A stretch of 64,000 nucleotides of DNA from Lewinella sp. W8 (GCF_004375085.3 NZ_SNAQ03000002.1:186001-250000), one strand, 5' to 3'. Shown: positions 25,069-33,751, numbered from the stretch's first letter. A program made the numbers and translations. Notes: a model not told the origin generated them from the letters alone.

Positions 25069-25887
25069 ATGAAGGACAGCTACCGCTTCTTAAAACTTGA
25101 GGGAAAGGAAATCGCGGCCTGGGCGGAGTATTACGTCAGTGAAGAGCACTCCTCCTACTTTCCTTCTCATCTACTGTTGTTCATCAAGCGGGGTACGCTA
25201 CACATCCGGGTTGGGGAGGAGATTAGCCATTTTGCTGCTCCGGCCTACGTTTTGGTCCGTAAGAATACCCTCGGTTTTTTTCGAAAAACCTGGAGTCCCG
25301 AAGAGGGCAAAGCGGTAGTATTTATCCTGTTATTACGGGATGATTTCGTTGGCGAAGCGATCAAAAACACTTCGGTCAAATCAGTTATTCCCGGGGCTGC
25401 CCCCCCGGCCTTCTGCGGCTTGGAGCCCAACGATCACCTGGTCAATCTGTTCGACGGGCTTCCCCAATACTTCCTGAGTGGCAAAGAAGTCACCTCAGCC
25501 TCCGTAAAATCGGGGATGGAGCAGGTCATTAAGGGGTGCCTGGCGGCCAATCCCGACCTGATCCAGATGTTTCGTGAAGTTTACACTCCGATCAGTACCC
25601 ACGTGAAAAACATCGTTGACCACTACTTCGATGCGGGGCTGAACGTAGAGGAACTCGCCGATTTGGCCGGACTCAGCCTTTCTTCCTTTTACCGCGCCTT
25701 TAAGAAAGAGTTCGGAGAGGCCCCGCACAAGTGGCTCATGAACCGTCGTTTACAGGCCGCCTACGAACTACTAAAGAATACGGACCGTTCCGTAACGGAC
25801 ATTTGCTACCAAATGGGATTCAAGGACGTGGCCCACTTCAGTCGAAGATTTAAGCAACACTTCGGTGTCCCGCCTTCTGCAGTGTAA
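25069..25887 (+). CDS. AraC-family transcriptional regulator
   Basis: A 272-aa regulator. A cupin-like N-terminal domain (residues about 1-140) is followed by a double HTH of the AraC type (about 170-270): LNVEELADLAGLSLSSFYRA, FKKEFGEAPHKWLMNRRLQA, AYELLKNTDRSVTDICYQMG, FKDVAHFSRRFKQHFGVPPS. It is divergent from the DUF2911 gene and lies 82 nt upstream of the cytochrome/molybdenum hydroxylase operon on the same strand. It may control that operon, although a ligand cannot be named. Confidence 0.92.
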   Translation: MKDSYRFLKLEGKEIAAWAEYYVSEEHSSYFPSHLLLFIKRGTLHIRVGEEISHFAAPAYVLVRKNTLGFFRKTWSPEEGKAVVFILLLRDDFVGEAIKNTSVKSVIPGAAPPAFCGLEPNDHLVNLFDGLPQYFLSGKEVTSASVKSGMEQVIKGCLAANPDLIQMFREVYTPISTHVKNIVDHYFDAGLNVEELADLAGLSLSSFYRAFKKEFGEAPHKWLMNRRLQAAYELLKNTDRSVTDICYQMGFKDVAHFSRRFKQHFGVPPSAV

Positions 25888-25969
25888 ATATTGGAGTTGA
25901 AAAGAATAGACAATCCAGGCCAGCGCCCCCGCCTTATCTTACTTCCCCGCTAACCACAATCCACCCGCC

Positions 25970-26566
25970 ATGCGTTTTCGGTTATTCATTGCCTCGCTTC
26001 TACTCATGGGTTCCTTCGGACTTGCCTACTCGCTCTCCGATCGGTTGCCCGAAACGGTCCCCACCAATCAGGAAGTGACGGCAGAAGATCCCTTCACCCT
26101 CATGATGAACGTGTTGACCCACAAGCGCTGCGTGAATTGCCACCCGAACGGTGATCGACCAAGGCAGGGGGAAGACAGTCATTACCATAATTTTGGGGTG
26201 GTCCGCGGCCCCGACAATCATGGGCTGGAGGGGCTAACTTGCAACACCTGCCATCAGTCAGAAAATGATGATTTCTCCGGGGTTCCGGGAGCTCCCGAAT
26301 GGAGCCTGGCGCCCATTGAAATGTACTGGGAGGGGCTCAGCAGAACGGAAATTGCTCACTCCATGCTCGATCCCGAGCGGAACGGCGGCCGAAACCTGAA
26401 AGAACTCGTCAAGCACCTGACCGAGCACGAGCTGGTGCTGTGGGCCTGGGAACCCGGCGTAAACAGCGAGGGTATTCCCCGGGAGCCTCCCCCGGTATCG
26501 AAAGAAAAATACATTGAAGCCGTCAAGGCATGGGCGGAAGCGGGAGCCGTCGTTCCCGCAGAATAA
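25970..26566 (+). CDS. Exported diheme cytochrome c-like protein
   Basis: A 198-aa protein with an N-terminal signal (MRFRLFIASLLLMGSFGLAY) and two heme-attachment sites, C54-V-N-C57-H58 and C91-N-T-C94-H95. It lies 20 nt upstream of the 2Fe-2S subunit gene. In isoquinoline-1-oxidoreductase- and aldehyde-dehydrogenase-type molybdenum enzymes, a cytochrome c subunit often takes electrons from the 2Fe-2S protein, and this gene probably plays that part. No third heme site is seen. Confidence 0.85.
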   Translation: MRFRLFIASLLLMGSFGLAYSLSDRLPETVPTNQEVTAEDPFTLMMNVLTHKRCVNCHPNGDRPRQGEDSHYHNFGVVRGPDNHGLEGLTCNTCHQSENDDFSGVPGAPEWSLAPIEMYWEGLSRTEIAHSMLDPERNGGRNLKELVKHLTEHELVLWAWEPGVNSEGIPREPPPVSKEKYIEAVKAWAEAGAVVPAE

Positions 26567-26586
26567 GATCATAAAACAGGAATCAC

Positions 26587-27063
26587 ATGAAAGTCTCGTT
26601 CACGCTTAATGGTGCCCCCACCGAAGTGGAAACCGACGAACAAACCCCCTTGCTCTGGGTGCTTAGGGATCAGTTGGACCTCAAGGGAACAAAATTTGGT
26701 TGCGGTAAAGCCGCCTGCGGGGCCTGCACGGTCCAGGTAGACGGTACCGCCATCCGGTCCTGTTCCTACGCCATCAAATTCGCGGAGGGAAAGAACATCA
26801 GAACCATTGAAGGACTCGGCAACCGAGACAACCCCCATCCCGTACAGCAGGCCTGGATGGACTTCGTCGTGCCCCAGTGTGGGTACTGTCAGCCGGGATT
26901 CATGATGGCCACGGCCGCGTTACTCGAAAAGGTACCCAAGCCCACCGACGAAGACATTGATCGGAACATCGTCAACGTATGTCGCTGCGGCACCTATACC
27001 CGCATGCGGAAGGCCATTCACCGGGCGGCGGAACTTCACCAATCCCAAAACCTGAAAAAGTAA
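26587..27063 (+). CDS. 2Fe-2S subunit of a molybdenum hydroxylase
   Basis: A 158-aa iron-sulfur protein of the xanthine dehydrogenase / isoquinoline 1-oxidoreductase alpha type. The plant-ferredoxin-like cluster uses C39, C44, C47 and C59 (FGCGKAACGACTV). The second, helical-domain cluster uses C98, C101, C132 and C134 (CGYCQPGF and CRCGTY). All eight cysteines are present. It carries electrons from the Mo site to the cytochrome. The Mo-binding subunit starts 8 nt downstream. Confidence 0.95.
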   Translation: MKVSFTLNGAPTEVETDEQTPLLWVLRDQLDLKGTKFGCGKAACGACTVQVDGTAIRSCSYAIKFAEGKNIRTIEGLGNRDNPHPVQQAWMDFVVPQCGYCQPGFMMATAALLEKVPKPTDEDIDRNIVNVCRCGTYTRMRKAIHRAAELHQSQNLKK

Positions 27064-27070
27064 CCTTAGC

Positions 27071-29221
27071 ATGAGCGCAAAAAACAAGGTATCCCGGCGC
27101 AAATTCATCGTTCGCGGCGGGCTGGGGGCCGTTGGTCTTCTGGCCGTCGGTACTTACGTCTTCCGTAACCCCATCCGTCGCTCGGTACTTGAAGTTGCCG
27201 AAACACTGGTTCCGCCCTACTCGGGGTCGGGGATGTCCGCCAACCTCTGGTTCGAAATCACCGAGGACAATACGGTGAAGCTTTATTCCCCGAAGGTCGA
27301 AATGGGACAGGGCACCTTCACCGGCCTCGCGCAGATGGTCGCCGACGAAATGGACCTAACCATGGAACAGGTTGAGGTCGTCGGTGCCGCTACGGATACC
27401 GGCGTGGTGGATGCCCTCAGCACCGGAGGTAGTCTGTCCGTCGCCCAACTCTGGGATCCGCTGCGGGAACTGGCCGCCACCATGCGGGAGATGCTGAAAA
27501 CGGAGGCCGCCAACAAACTGGGGACGACACCCGATCAACTCACGACGGAAAAAGGCATCGCCTCCAACGGAAGTCAGTCGCTCACCTACGCCGAAATTGC
27601 TAAAGGGGTACAGGAGTGGACCATTCCGGATGCCCCCGATCTCCGTCCCCGGAGCGCCCATAAATTCGTCGGACAACCGGTCAAAAGAGTTGACCTTGCC
27701 CCGAAAGTCTTTGGTGATCCCATCTTCGGCCAGGACGCGGTCCTGCCGGATATGCTCCACGCCTGCATCGTGCGCCCGGAACATATCGGGGCCACCCTGG
27801 CCAGCTTTGACGCCAGCGAAGCTTCCTCCATGCCCGGAGTTGTTCAGGTAGTGGATAAAAAGGACTGGATCGGTATCGTAGCCGAATCCTACCCCCAGGC
27901 CCTGGCGGCCAAGGCAAAACTCCGGGTGGAATGGGACATCCCCAAAGTGTGGACCGAAGCCGAAATCCGGGAGATGCTGACGGTCGGCCAGGGAAATAAA
28001 ATGGTTACCCAAAAGGCCGGTAGTGCCCTCGATCCCGAAGACCCCGAAGTCTTCTCCCTGGAGTTTTCCAGCCCCATCGGCGCACACGCCCAAATGGAGC
28101 CCAACGGTGCGGTGGCTCACGTCGAGGGCGACAAAGCCACCATCATTATCTCCACTCAGGTCATCGGCATTACGCAAAACCAGGTAGCCGATGCACTGGG
28201 TATCCCGAAAGAAAACGTCAACGTCATCCCCACCTACCTGGGTGGGGGCTTCGGACGGAGACTGAACACCAATCACGCCGTGCGGGCAGCCCAGCTGTCC
28301 CAGGCAGTCGGCAAGCCGGTCAAATATTTCTTTACCCGAAAGGAAGAATTCCAGAACGATACCTTCCGGCCACCCACCCACCACATCGTAAGGGGGAAAC
28401 TCAACGACGCGGGGCAGTTGTCGGGTCTGGAACATCACTACGCCAGTGGTGACGTTGCGATCAATTCGGTCATCATGCCCGCGGCCCTCCACACCATTTT
28501 GGGAACGGACGTAGGGGCCATGCGGGGTGGAAACATCCAGTATGACCTTATCCCGAACCATCGGGCCGTACAGTGGCATACTACCCTACCCTTTGCCACC
28601 AGCTGGTGGCGTAGCCTCGGGCTGTTGGCCAATACCTTTGCCATTGAAAGCTTTGTGGATGAAATGGCCCTCCGGGCGGAGCAGGACCCCGTAGCCTTCC
28701 GTCTGAGCCAAATCAGTGACGAAGGAGAGGGCAAACGCCTTAAGGCCGTCATTGAAAAAGCCGGAGAGCATTACCGCGAGGGTGCCCGCGACGGGCGGGC
28801 AATGGGCTTTGCCGCCTCCATTGACACCGGGACCCCCTGCGCTCAGGTCGTTGACCTGTCGGTGAAAGACGGAAACCTCACCATCCATAAAGTAGTCTGC
28901 GTAATGGACTGCGGCATTGCCGTCAATCCCGACCAGGTAAAGGCCCAGTGCGAGGGCGCCATCAATATGGGCATCAGTGCGGCCATGCACGAAAAAATGA
29001 CCATCGACGAAGGAAGACTTTTCCCCACCATTTACGGGGCCTACGAGATGGCCCTGATGAAGCACTCCCCGCGGGACATCGAGGTTATCCTCCTGGAGGG
29101 AGTAGACCGACCGCTGCCGGTGGGAGAACCCCCACTCGGCCCCATCGGGGCCGCCCTCGGCAATGCCCTGCGACGGATTACCGGTCAGCGTTTCACGGAT
29201 CTGCCCATCAAGCTGACGTAA
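27071..29221 (+). CDS. Molybdopterin-binding subunit, xanthine dehydrogenase family
   Basis: A 716-aa catalytic subunit with a Tat signal (SRRKFIVRGGLGAVGLLAVG, residues 8-27), so the holoenzyme is exported folded. Features of the IorB-type family include EMGQGTFTGLAQMVADEMD, STGGSLSV, SPIGAHAQMEPNGAVAHVEG, YLGGGFGRRLNTNH and the C-terminal GEPPLGPIGAALGNAL. The last matches the region holding the catalytic Glu in this family, but the usual G-E-P position varies, so the active-site base is not certain. Substrates of relatives are aldehydes or N-heterocycles; the one here is unknown. It forms an operon with the 2Fe-2S and cytochrome genes. Confidence 0.93.
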   Translation: MSAKNKVSRRKFIVRGGLGAVGLLAVGTYVFRNPIRRSVLEVAETLVPPYSGSGMSANLWFEITEDNTVKLYSPKVEMGQGTFTGLAQMVADEMDLTMEQVEVVGAATDTGVVDALSTGGSLSVAQLWDPLRELAATMREMLKTEAANKLGTTPDQLTTEKGIASNGSQSLTYAEIAKGVQEWTIPDAPDLRPRSAHKFVGQPVKRVDLAPKVFGDPIFGQDAVLPDMLHACIVRPEHIGATLASFDASEASSMPGVVQVVDKKDWIGIVAESYPQALAAKAKLRVEWDIPKVWTEAEIREMLTVGQGNKMVTQKAGSALDPEDPEVFSLEFSSPIGAHAQMEPNGAVAHVEGDKATIIISTQVIGITQNQVADALGIPKENVNVIPTYLGGGFGRRLNTNHAVRAAQLSQAVGKPVKYFFTRKEEFQNDTFRPPTHHIVRGKLNDAGQLSGLEHHYASGDVAINSVIMPAALHTILGTDVGAMRGGNIQYDLIPNHRAVQWHTTLPFATSWWRSLGLLANTFAIESFVDEMALRAEQDPVAFRLSQISDEGEGKRLKAVIEKAGEHYREGARDGRAMGFAASIDTGTPCAQVVDLSVKDGNLTIHKVVCVMDCGIAVNPDQVKAQCEGAINMGISAAMHEKMTIDEGRLFPTIYGAYEMALMKHSPRDIEVILLEGVDRPLPVGEPPLGPIGAALGNALRRITGQRFTDLPIKLT

Positions 29222-29229
29222 ATACCATA

Positions 29230-29267
29230 AACTGCCCGGTAGTCCTCAGAGAAGGTACCGGGCAGTT
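29230..29267. terminator. Bidirectional terminator between the Mo subunit and TonB genes
   Basis: A perfect 12-bp stem, AACTGCCCGGTA / TACCGGGCAGTT, with a 14-nt loop begins 9 nt after the plus-strand stop, between convergent genes. Confidence 0.7.
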
Positions 29268-29282
29268 CACTTTCGGGCCGGC

Positions 29283-29732
29283 TTACCGCAGGGAAAAATC
29301 AACTGGCACGTAGCAGCTGGTCGCCACCAGCTGGCCGTCCTTCATTGCGGGTGTCCACTGAGAGGCCAGCAGGGCCTCAACGGCGGCGGCATCACAGCCA
29401 TAGCCGATGCCCTTAACGACGGTAGCCTGGACGACGGTTCCCGCCGCGCTGATGATGCAGCGTACCGTCACCCGGCCTTCAATACCGTATTCACGGGCGA
29501 GTTCGGGGTAGTCAAACTCCGGGGTCAACGAGAGCCCCTCCTGACGTTCGGCGGGCCGGAGGACGGGGTGCCGGTCCAGTAGATAGGTGGGGACAATGGC
29601 TGCTGAAACCGTGGCCGTCGGAACATCTCCGGAAGCAAGTTCAGCCAGCAAATCGCTGCCCGACTGCGCCGCCAAACCGGTGCTCATGACGAACAGGAAC
29701 AAGAATAGGGGAAGACAGGAACGGGTTTTCAT
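29283..29732 (-). CDS. Small TonB C-terminal-domain protein
   Basis: A 149-aa exported protein with a signal peptide (MKTRSCLPLFLFLFVMSTGLAAQ) and a TonB-like C-terminal domain (about 75-149): LTPEFDYPELAREYGIEGRV, VRCIISAAGTVVQATVVKGI, GCDAAAVEALLASQWTPAM, and the closing VATSCYVPVDFSL. It lacks the membrane helix and Pro-rich linker of a true energy transducer, so it may be a periplasmic TonB-domain protein of unknown role. It is convergent with the Mo hydroxylase operon. Confidence 0.8.
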   Translation of the reverse strand: MKTRSCLPLFLFLFVMSTGLAAQSGSDLLAELASGDVPTATVSAAIVPTYLLDRHPVLRPAERQEGLSLTPEFDYPELAREYGIEGRVTVRCIISAAGTVVQATVVKGIGYGCDAAAVEALLASQWTPAMKDGQLVATSCYVPVDFSLR

Positions 29733-29827
29733 TGCAGGTGAATTATGGGGAGAATAGAAAGGTGGGTAGTCCGGGAAGTTAAGCCCCCCGGTAGGCCCTA
29801 CGATATTATTCCTTCATACGCAGTTTC

Positions 29828-29852
29828 ACCCGTTTTCGACTCCCAAACGGGT
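29828..29852. terminator. Hairpin upstream of the 181-aa membrane protein
   Basis: An 8-bp stem ACCCGTTT / AAACGGGT with a 9-nt loop, followed by ATTTTCCCCC on the plus strand. It lies between divergent genes, so its role (leader structure or leftover terminator) is unclear. Confidence 0.35.
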
Positions 29853-29961
29853 ATTTTCCCCCATACGAATGGGTAATCTCCCTCCCCATGATTACGGTCG
29901 TGACATATATCATTGCCTCAACTACCCGGTTGCCCTACCTTTTGGCGGTTAGTCGTTAATT

Positions 29962-30507
29962 ATGCAACCCTCCATCATTCCCAAACAGGAACAGGCTCAA
30001 CTGGTTCCGCACGTACGCCCCCGTTTCCGGGTCGTGTCTCCCCTGACCAAGGAAGACATTGAGCAGCGATTTCAGGAGGCCCTGGAAAAAGAGGATGTGA
30101 GCATCATTGGTCGGGTTAATCCCGGCTTCATCAGCCTCTTCATCCCCCACGAAGATCAGCATTACTGGTCTCCTCAACTCAACATTACGCTGGAGCACAG
30201 TCCGGAAGAGGGAGGCCGCATCATCCGGGGCCTTTACGGCCCCCGGCCCGCCGTATGGACCATGTTCGTATTTTTCTACTTCTTCCTTGGTCTGGCTACC
30301 GTATTCGTCACCATCATCGGTTTGTCCAACATCACCCTCGGGCAAAACCCCTGGCAGTTATGGCTGGCCCTCGGCCTCGTCGTCCTGCTGTCCAGTATCT
30401 ACGCCGTCTCCCGCTTCGGCGAACGCCTGGGGCGGGACCAGATGGTCCGGCTCCATAATTTCACGGAAAATGTGCTGGGCATTCAATTTGAAGACACCCA
30501 CGACTAG
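29962..30507 (+). CDS. Membrane protein of unknown function
   Basis: A 181-aa protein I do not recognise. A soluble N-terminal part (about 1-92) is followed by two membrane helices (about 96-120, TMFVFFYFFLGLATVFVTIIG; about 130-152, LWLALGLVVLLSSIYAV) and a short charged tail. There is no signal peptide, so the N-terminus is probably cytoplasmic. The gene stands alone, upstream of a repeat-rich convergent spacer. Confidence 0.65.
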   Translation: MQPSIIPKQEQAQLVPHVRPRFRVVSPLTKEDIEQRFQEALEKEDVSIIGRVNPGFISLFIPHEDQHYWSPQLNITLEHSPEEGGRIIRGLYGPRPAVWTMFVFFYFFLGLATVFVTIIGLSNITLGQNPWQLWLALGLVVLLSSIYAVSRFGERLGRDQMVRLHNFTENVLGIQFEDTHD

Positions 30508-30513
30508 CCTAAT

Positions 30514-30710
30514 TTTTTGGGCGATCACCGCAGGTGCAGCGAAGTGGGTGAAGCCGCTCCTCGGAGCTGTCTCCACCGGGCATGGCCCGGAGGTAGCTGC
30601 TCCGAGGTGTCGGCGGGGTAAAATCATTACTCCCCTTAATCTCAAAATCAGTCCGATAAATCCGCGACGCCTCTGAGGAGCTTCGCTGTGCGAAGACGCC
30701 TCCGAGGAGC
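30514..30710. repeat. Cluster of palindromes with a GCAGGTGC element
   Basis: The convergent spacer opens with a copy of the dispersed element (TTTTTGGGCGATCACCGCAG then GTGCAGCGAAGTGG, 30514-30550). It continues with nested hairpins: CCGGGC-ATG-GCCCGG (30577-30591) inside a larger pairing of CCTCGGAGCT with AGCTGCTCCGAGG, then two copies of GACGCCTC(T/C)GAGGAGC separated by a TTCGC-TGT-GCGAA hairpin. Such bulged, triloop palindromes resemble REP sequences. No gene is present. Confidence 0.65.
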
Positions 30711-30711
30711 G

Positions 30712-31653
30712 CTACTTCTTCCCTTCTCCCCCTTCCCGGCGCTTCCCCCGCCAATATGTGGCCAGAATGGAACCAGTTGTATTCATCAGCGGACCAAAGA
30801 CGGCGGGGGCCAGTCCCATCGTCGCCACTCGCCCCATTTCCAGGGCGATGCCGGAGGCCAGTCCGCTGTTCTGCATCCCCACTTCCAGGGCGATCGTCCG
30901 CGCCGAGGCGCGGTCCAGTCCCGCCAACTTAGCGATCCCGTAGCCCAACAGGTAGCCCAGTAGGTTGTGCACCAAAACCACCCCGATCAGTACCCCACCG
31001 ATGGTGAGCAGTGCATCACGGCCCGCGGCCGTAATGACGGTAATGACCAAAGCGATTCCGACCATCGAGACCAGGGGCATGGCGCCGTCCAGCCAGGCCA
31101 CTTTGCCGTGGAGGAAATGGTTGAATATCAGTCCGGCGACAACGGGCAAAAAGGTAATTTTCACGATGGACCATAACATCGCCAGACCGTCAATGGGGAC
31201 CAGCTGATCCGCCAGGAGTTGCATGAGCACCGGGGTAACGATGGGGGCCAACAGGGTCGCCACCATCGTCAGGGTCAGAGAAAGGGCGAGATTACCTCCC
31301 GCGATGAAAGTCATTACGTTGGAGGCGAGCCCCGAAGGAGAGCTTCCCACCAGAATGATGCCCGCCGCAATTTCCGGTGGCAATCCGCTCAGCATGGCCA
31401 GCCCGAAACCAATCAGGGGCATGATGGAGAATTGACACCCCAGTCCAATGAGTACGCCCCGGGGCATCTTGAGCACACCCCAAAAGTCCCGCACACTCAT
31501 TTGGGTTCCCATGCCGAACATGATGACCATCAGGATAGGGATGATGAGCTTCTTCAACTCAAAATCCCCCCAGCGCGTAAACGGCTCGGGAAAAACCAAC
31601 GAAAGGATTACCGCCAGCAATATGGCCAGGGTGAAGGACAATCGTTTAGCCAT
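30712..31653 (-). CDS. Bile acid:sodium symporter family transporter
   Basis: A 313-aa membrane transporter of the BASS family with nine or ten hydrophobic helices. Recognisable parts are RGVLIGLGCQFSIMPLIGFG, GIILVGSSPSGLASNVMTFI (the conserved Gly-Ser-Pro-Gly-like core) and ALEVGMQNSGLASGIALEM (E-V-G-x-Q-N-S/G Na-site motif). I use the ATG at 31653, where the first helix begins; the upstream extension is hydrophilic and overlaps the preceding gene. The ATG shares one base with the upstream symporter's TGA, so the two are an operon. Real substrates of bacterial BASS members include bile acids and small organic anions; this one is unknown. Confidence 0.88.
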   Translation of the reverse strand: MAKRLSFTLAILLAVILSLVFPEPFTRWGDFELKKLIIPILMVIMFGMGTQMSVRDFWGVLKMPRGVLIGLGCQFSIMPLIGFGLAMLSGLPPEIAAGIILVGSSPSGLASNVMTFIAGGNLALSLTLTMVATLLAPIVTPVLMQLLADQLVPIDGLAMLWSIVKITFLPVVAGLIFNHFLHGKVAWLDGAMPLVSMVGIALVITVITAAGRDALLTIGGVLIGVVLVHNLLGYLLGYGIAKLAGLDRASARTIALEVGMQNSGLASGIALEMGRVATMGLAPAVFGPLMNTTGSILATYWRGKRREGGEGKK

Positions 31654-32957
31654 CAGCTGATCATTTTTGCCTTCTTCAACGCATCCTCCACCAGAACTGA
31701 CACACAGCTGTCTCCGGAGATATTGACGACCGTTCGGCACATATCCAGCGGCCGGTCCACCGCCAGAATCATGGCCAGCGCCAGGGGAAGCTGATCGGGG
31801 GGGAAACCCACCGACTCCAACACAATGACGAGCATCACAATGCCCGCACTCGGTGCGGCCGCCGCCCCAATGGAGGCGAGGGTCGCCGTGAGCACAATGA
31901 TCAGTTGATCACCCAGCACCAGGTCATGGCCCAGTACCTGACAGACGAATACGGCCGCAATGGCCTGCATCAAACTGGTGGCATCCATGTTGATGGTGGC
32001 CCCCACCGGGCAGACAAAACTCACGACCTCGTTTTCCACCTCCAGGTTTTCCTCCAGGCATTCCATCGTTACGGGCAGGGTGGCCATGCTGGAACTGGTG
32101 GAAAAGGCCACCAGCTGTGCCGGCAAAATACCCCGCACGAAGGTCATGATGGGCATCCCCGTCATTCCTCTCACCACCAGGGGGTACAGGAGGAGCAAGA
32201 TGGCCATCCCCAGTAGCAACACCGCCGCGTAGCTGATGAGGGCTTTGATGATGCCGGCATCGGAGGTTTCGGCGAAGAGGGCCGCAATGAGGGCCACCAC
32301 CGCCACGGGAGAAAGCTTGATGATGAGGTCCACCATTTTAAGCATGACGGCATTCAGGGCATCGACCAGCCGCTTGATGGGTTCCTGTTCCCGCGCGGGA
32401 ATCATGAGTAGGCACACACTGAAGAGCAGCGTAAAGAAGATCACCTGCAACAAGCGACCGTTATCACTTAGGGCCGCAAACAGATTATCGGGTACCATCC
32501 GGACAAAAAAGTCAAGCAGTCCAGCGTTCCTGGATTGATTACCCAGATCCAATTTGTCCCCGACGCCGGCGGGGATGTTCTCGCTCAGGCCGGCGATGGT
32601 TTCCGGGCTCACTGCGGCCCCGGGGTTGAAAGCATTCACCAGAAACAGCCCCAGCAATACGGCAAAAACCGTGGTAATCATGTACCACATGATGGTGCGC
32701 AGTCCCATCCGGGAGAGGGCCGATACATCCTTGAGGTCACTGATGCCCTTCGTCAGGGAAACAAAGATCAGCGGGACGGCAATCAGCTTGAGGAGCTTGA
32801 CGAAAATCAGCCCGACGGGCTTGATCCAGGTGCGGACAAATTCCGGGCCACCAGCCAATTGGGCGGCACCCAGGCCGATCACGGCGCCCAGTACAATCCC
32901 AAGCAGGATTTGCACGTGCAGCGGGATGCCGGAACGGGACGGAGAGGTTTTTTCCAT
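31653..32957 (-). CDS. Dicarboxylate/amino acid:cation symporter (DAACS)
   Basis: A 434-aa inner-membrane symporter of the GltP/DctA/GltPh family. Hallmarks are the serine-rich hairpin AFSTSSSMATLPVTMECLEE, the TM7 motif VCPVGATINMDATSLMQAI (NMDxT) and the second hairpin ATLASIGAAAAPSAGIVML. These are the sodium- and substrate-binding elements for glutamate, aspartate or C4-dicarboxylates. It is the first gene of a two-gene operon with the BASS transporter. The downstream gene's start overlaps its stop by one base. Confidence 0.93.
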   Translation of the reverse strand: MEKTSPSRSGIPLHVQILLGIVLGAVIGLGAAQLAGGPEFVRTWIKPVGLIFVKLLKLIAVPLIFVSLTKGISDLKDVSALSRMGLRTIMWYMITTVFAVLLGLFLVNAFNPGAAVSPETIAGLSENIPAGVGDKLDLGNQSRNAGLLDFFVRMVPDNLFAALSDNGRLLQVIFFTLLFSVCLLMIPAREQEPIKRLVDALNAVMLKMVDLIIKLSPVAVVALIAALFAETSDAGIIKALISYAAVLLLGMAILLLLYPLVVRGMTGMPIMTFVRGILPAQLVAFSTSSSMATLPVTMECLEENLEVENEVVSFVCPVGATINMDATSLMQAIAAVFVCQVLGHDLVLGDQLIIVLTATLASIGAAAAPSAGIVMLVIVLESVGFPPDQLPLALAMILAVDRPLDMCRTVVNISGDSCVSVLVEDALKKAKMIS

Positions 32958-33080
32958 GGAACGAAGCTTGCCGGATCAAGGTACGGCGGGGGAGGGGAAA
33001 GGAGGTAGGGAGAGCGAGGCTGAGGAGAAGGAAGAAGAAAGACAGAAGAAAGAAGACAGAAGTTCGTCCGCCCAGCCACA

Positions 33081-33330
33081 AGACGGAATAGGTTTGCTCC
33101 GCAAGCCGGTCGTAAAGGAGGCATGTTCCCCACCCCATCAATGATCGGTCGGGAAAGCGCAAACCAAACTGGTCGAGGCGTTCCACGCCGAGCCATTCCC
33201 CGAGTCGAATATCCATCCAGAAAATGCTTGCTCCAGGCAGCAACATTCAACCAAGCAGGAGACGAAATAGGTTTGCTCCGCAAGCCGGTCGTAAAGGAGG
33301 CTTCCTCCCCGCCCCTTCAAGGACTGGTCG
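33081..33330. repeat. Direct duplication, about 65 nt, 179 bp apart
   Basis: The stretch beginning AATAGGTTTGCTCCGCAAGC at 33087 recurs as AATAGGTTTGCTCCGCAAGC at 33266. Both copies run on through CGGTCGTAAAGGAGGC, then diverge slightly (GTTCCCCACCCC against TCCTCCCCGCCCC) and end near a shared GGTCG. This is a recent direct repeat in non-coding DNA. Confidence 0.75.
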
Positions 33331-33506
33331 AGCAAAGGCTGAGGAGAAGGAAGAAGGAAGTAGCGTTCATTGGATGCCTCCGAAGCGGATTTACGCGACT
33401 AGCCAAAAGCGACGGCGTGGCGAAGGGTCATCCAATGCATCGCGAATTTGAGGAATAGGCTGTTCCGCGAATTAACCCTTTGGCCATCAAGTCATTGAAT
33501 TTTCCA

Positions 33507-33534
33507 GTAGCGGCAAGGCATGCCTTGCCGCTAC
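33507..33534. repeat. 28-nt perfect palindrome with CAAGGCATGCCTTG core
   Basis: Each half reads GTAGCGGCAAGGCA into its complement. The central 14 nt equal those of the palindrome at 22921-22942 while the outer arms differ. It begins with GTAG, the tetranucleotide often found at the foot of REP hairpins. Confidence 0.8.
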
Positions 33535-33714
33535 CGTTTGCCCCTCTGAACTGCCGCGATTCCGCAGGAATCGCTGATGAAGCCTCACGGAACACCCTAA
33601 TTTGAGGAGATAAGGGGCAGATCGAAGAAAGGCCTTCCAGTGCACCTCGAAGCGTGCCGGCCTGACGCAATCGGCCGTTTCCATTGAGCGTGCTAGAGGA
33701 CCTAAACAGAAGAA

Positions 33715-33746
33715 GGGGGCGGCTCCCCTAATGGAGAACCGCCCCC
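33715..33746. terminator. Terminator of the ABC transporter gene
   Basis: The stem GGGGGCGG / CCGCCCCC is extended by CTCC / GGAG inside, and starts 6 nt beyond the minus-strand stop codon. It is followed on the minus strand by CTTCTTCTGTTT. Confidence 0.7.
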
Positions 33747-33751
33747 GTCAT

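Larger units (their letters stand above)
32958..33751. other. 794-nt gene-free, duplicated and palindromic region
   Basis: No credible gene. The region holds a 179-bp-spaced direct duplication, purine-rich tracts (GGCTGAGGAGAAGGAAGAA near 33018 and again near 33337), a 28-nt perfect palindrome, the hairpin GCGATTCC-GCA-GGAATCGC (33556-33574), and the terminator of the ABC transporter gene. Composition and repeats suggest decayed or repeat-driven DNA. Confidence 0.6.
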
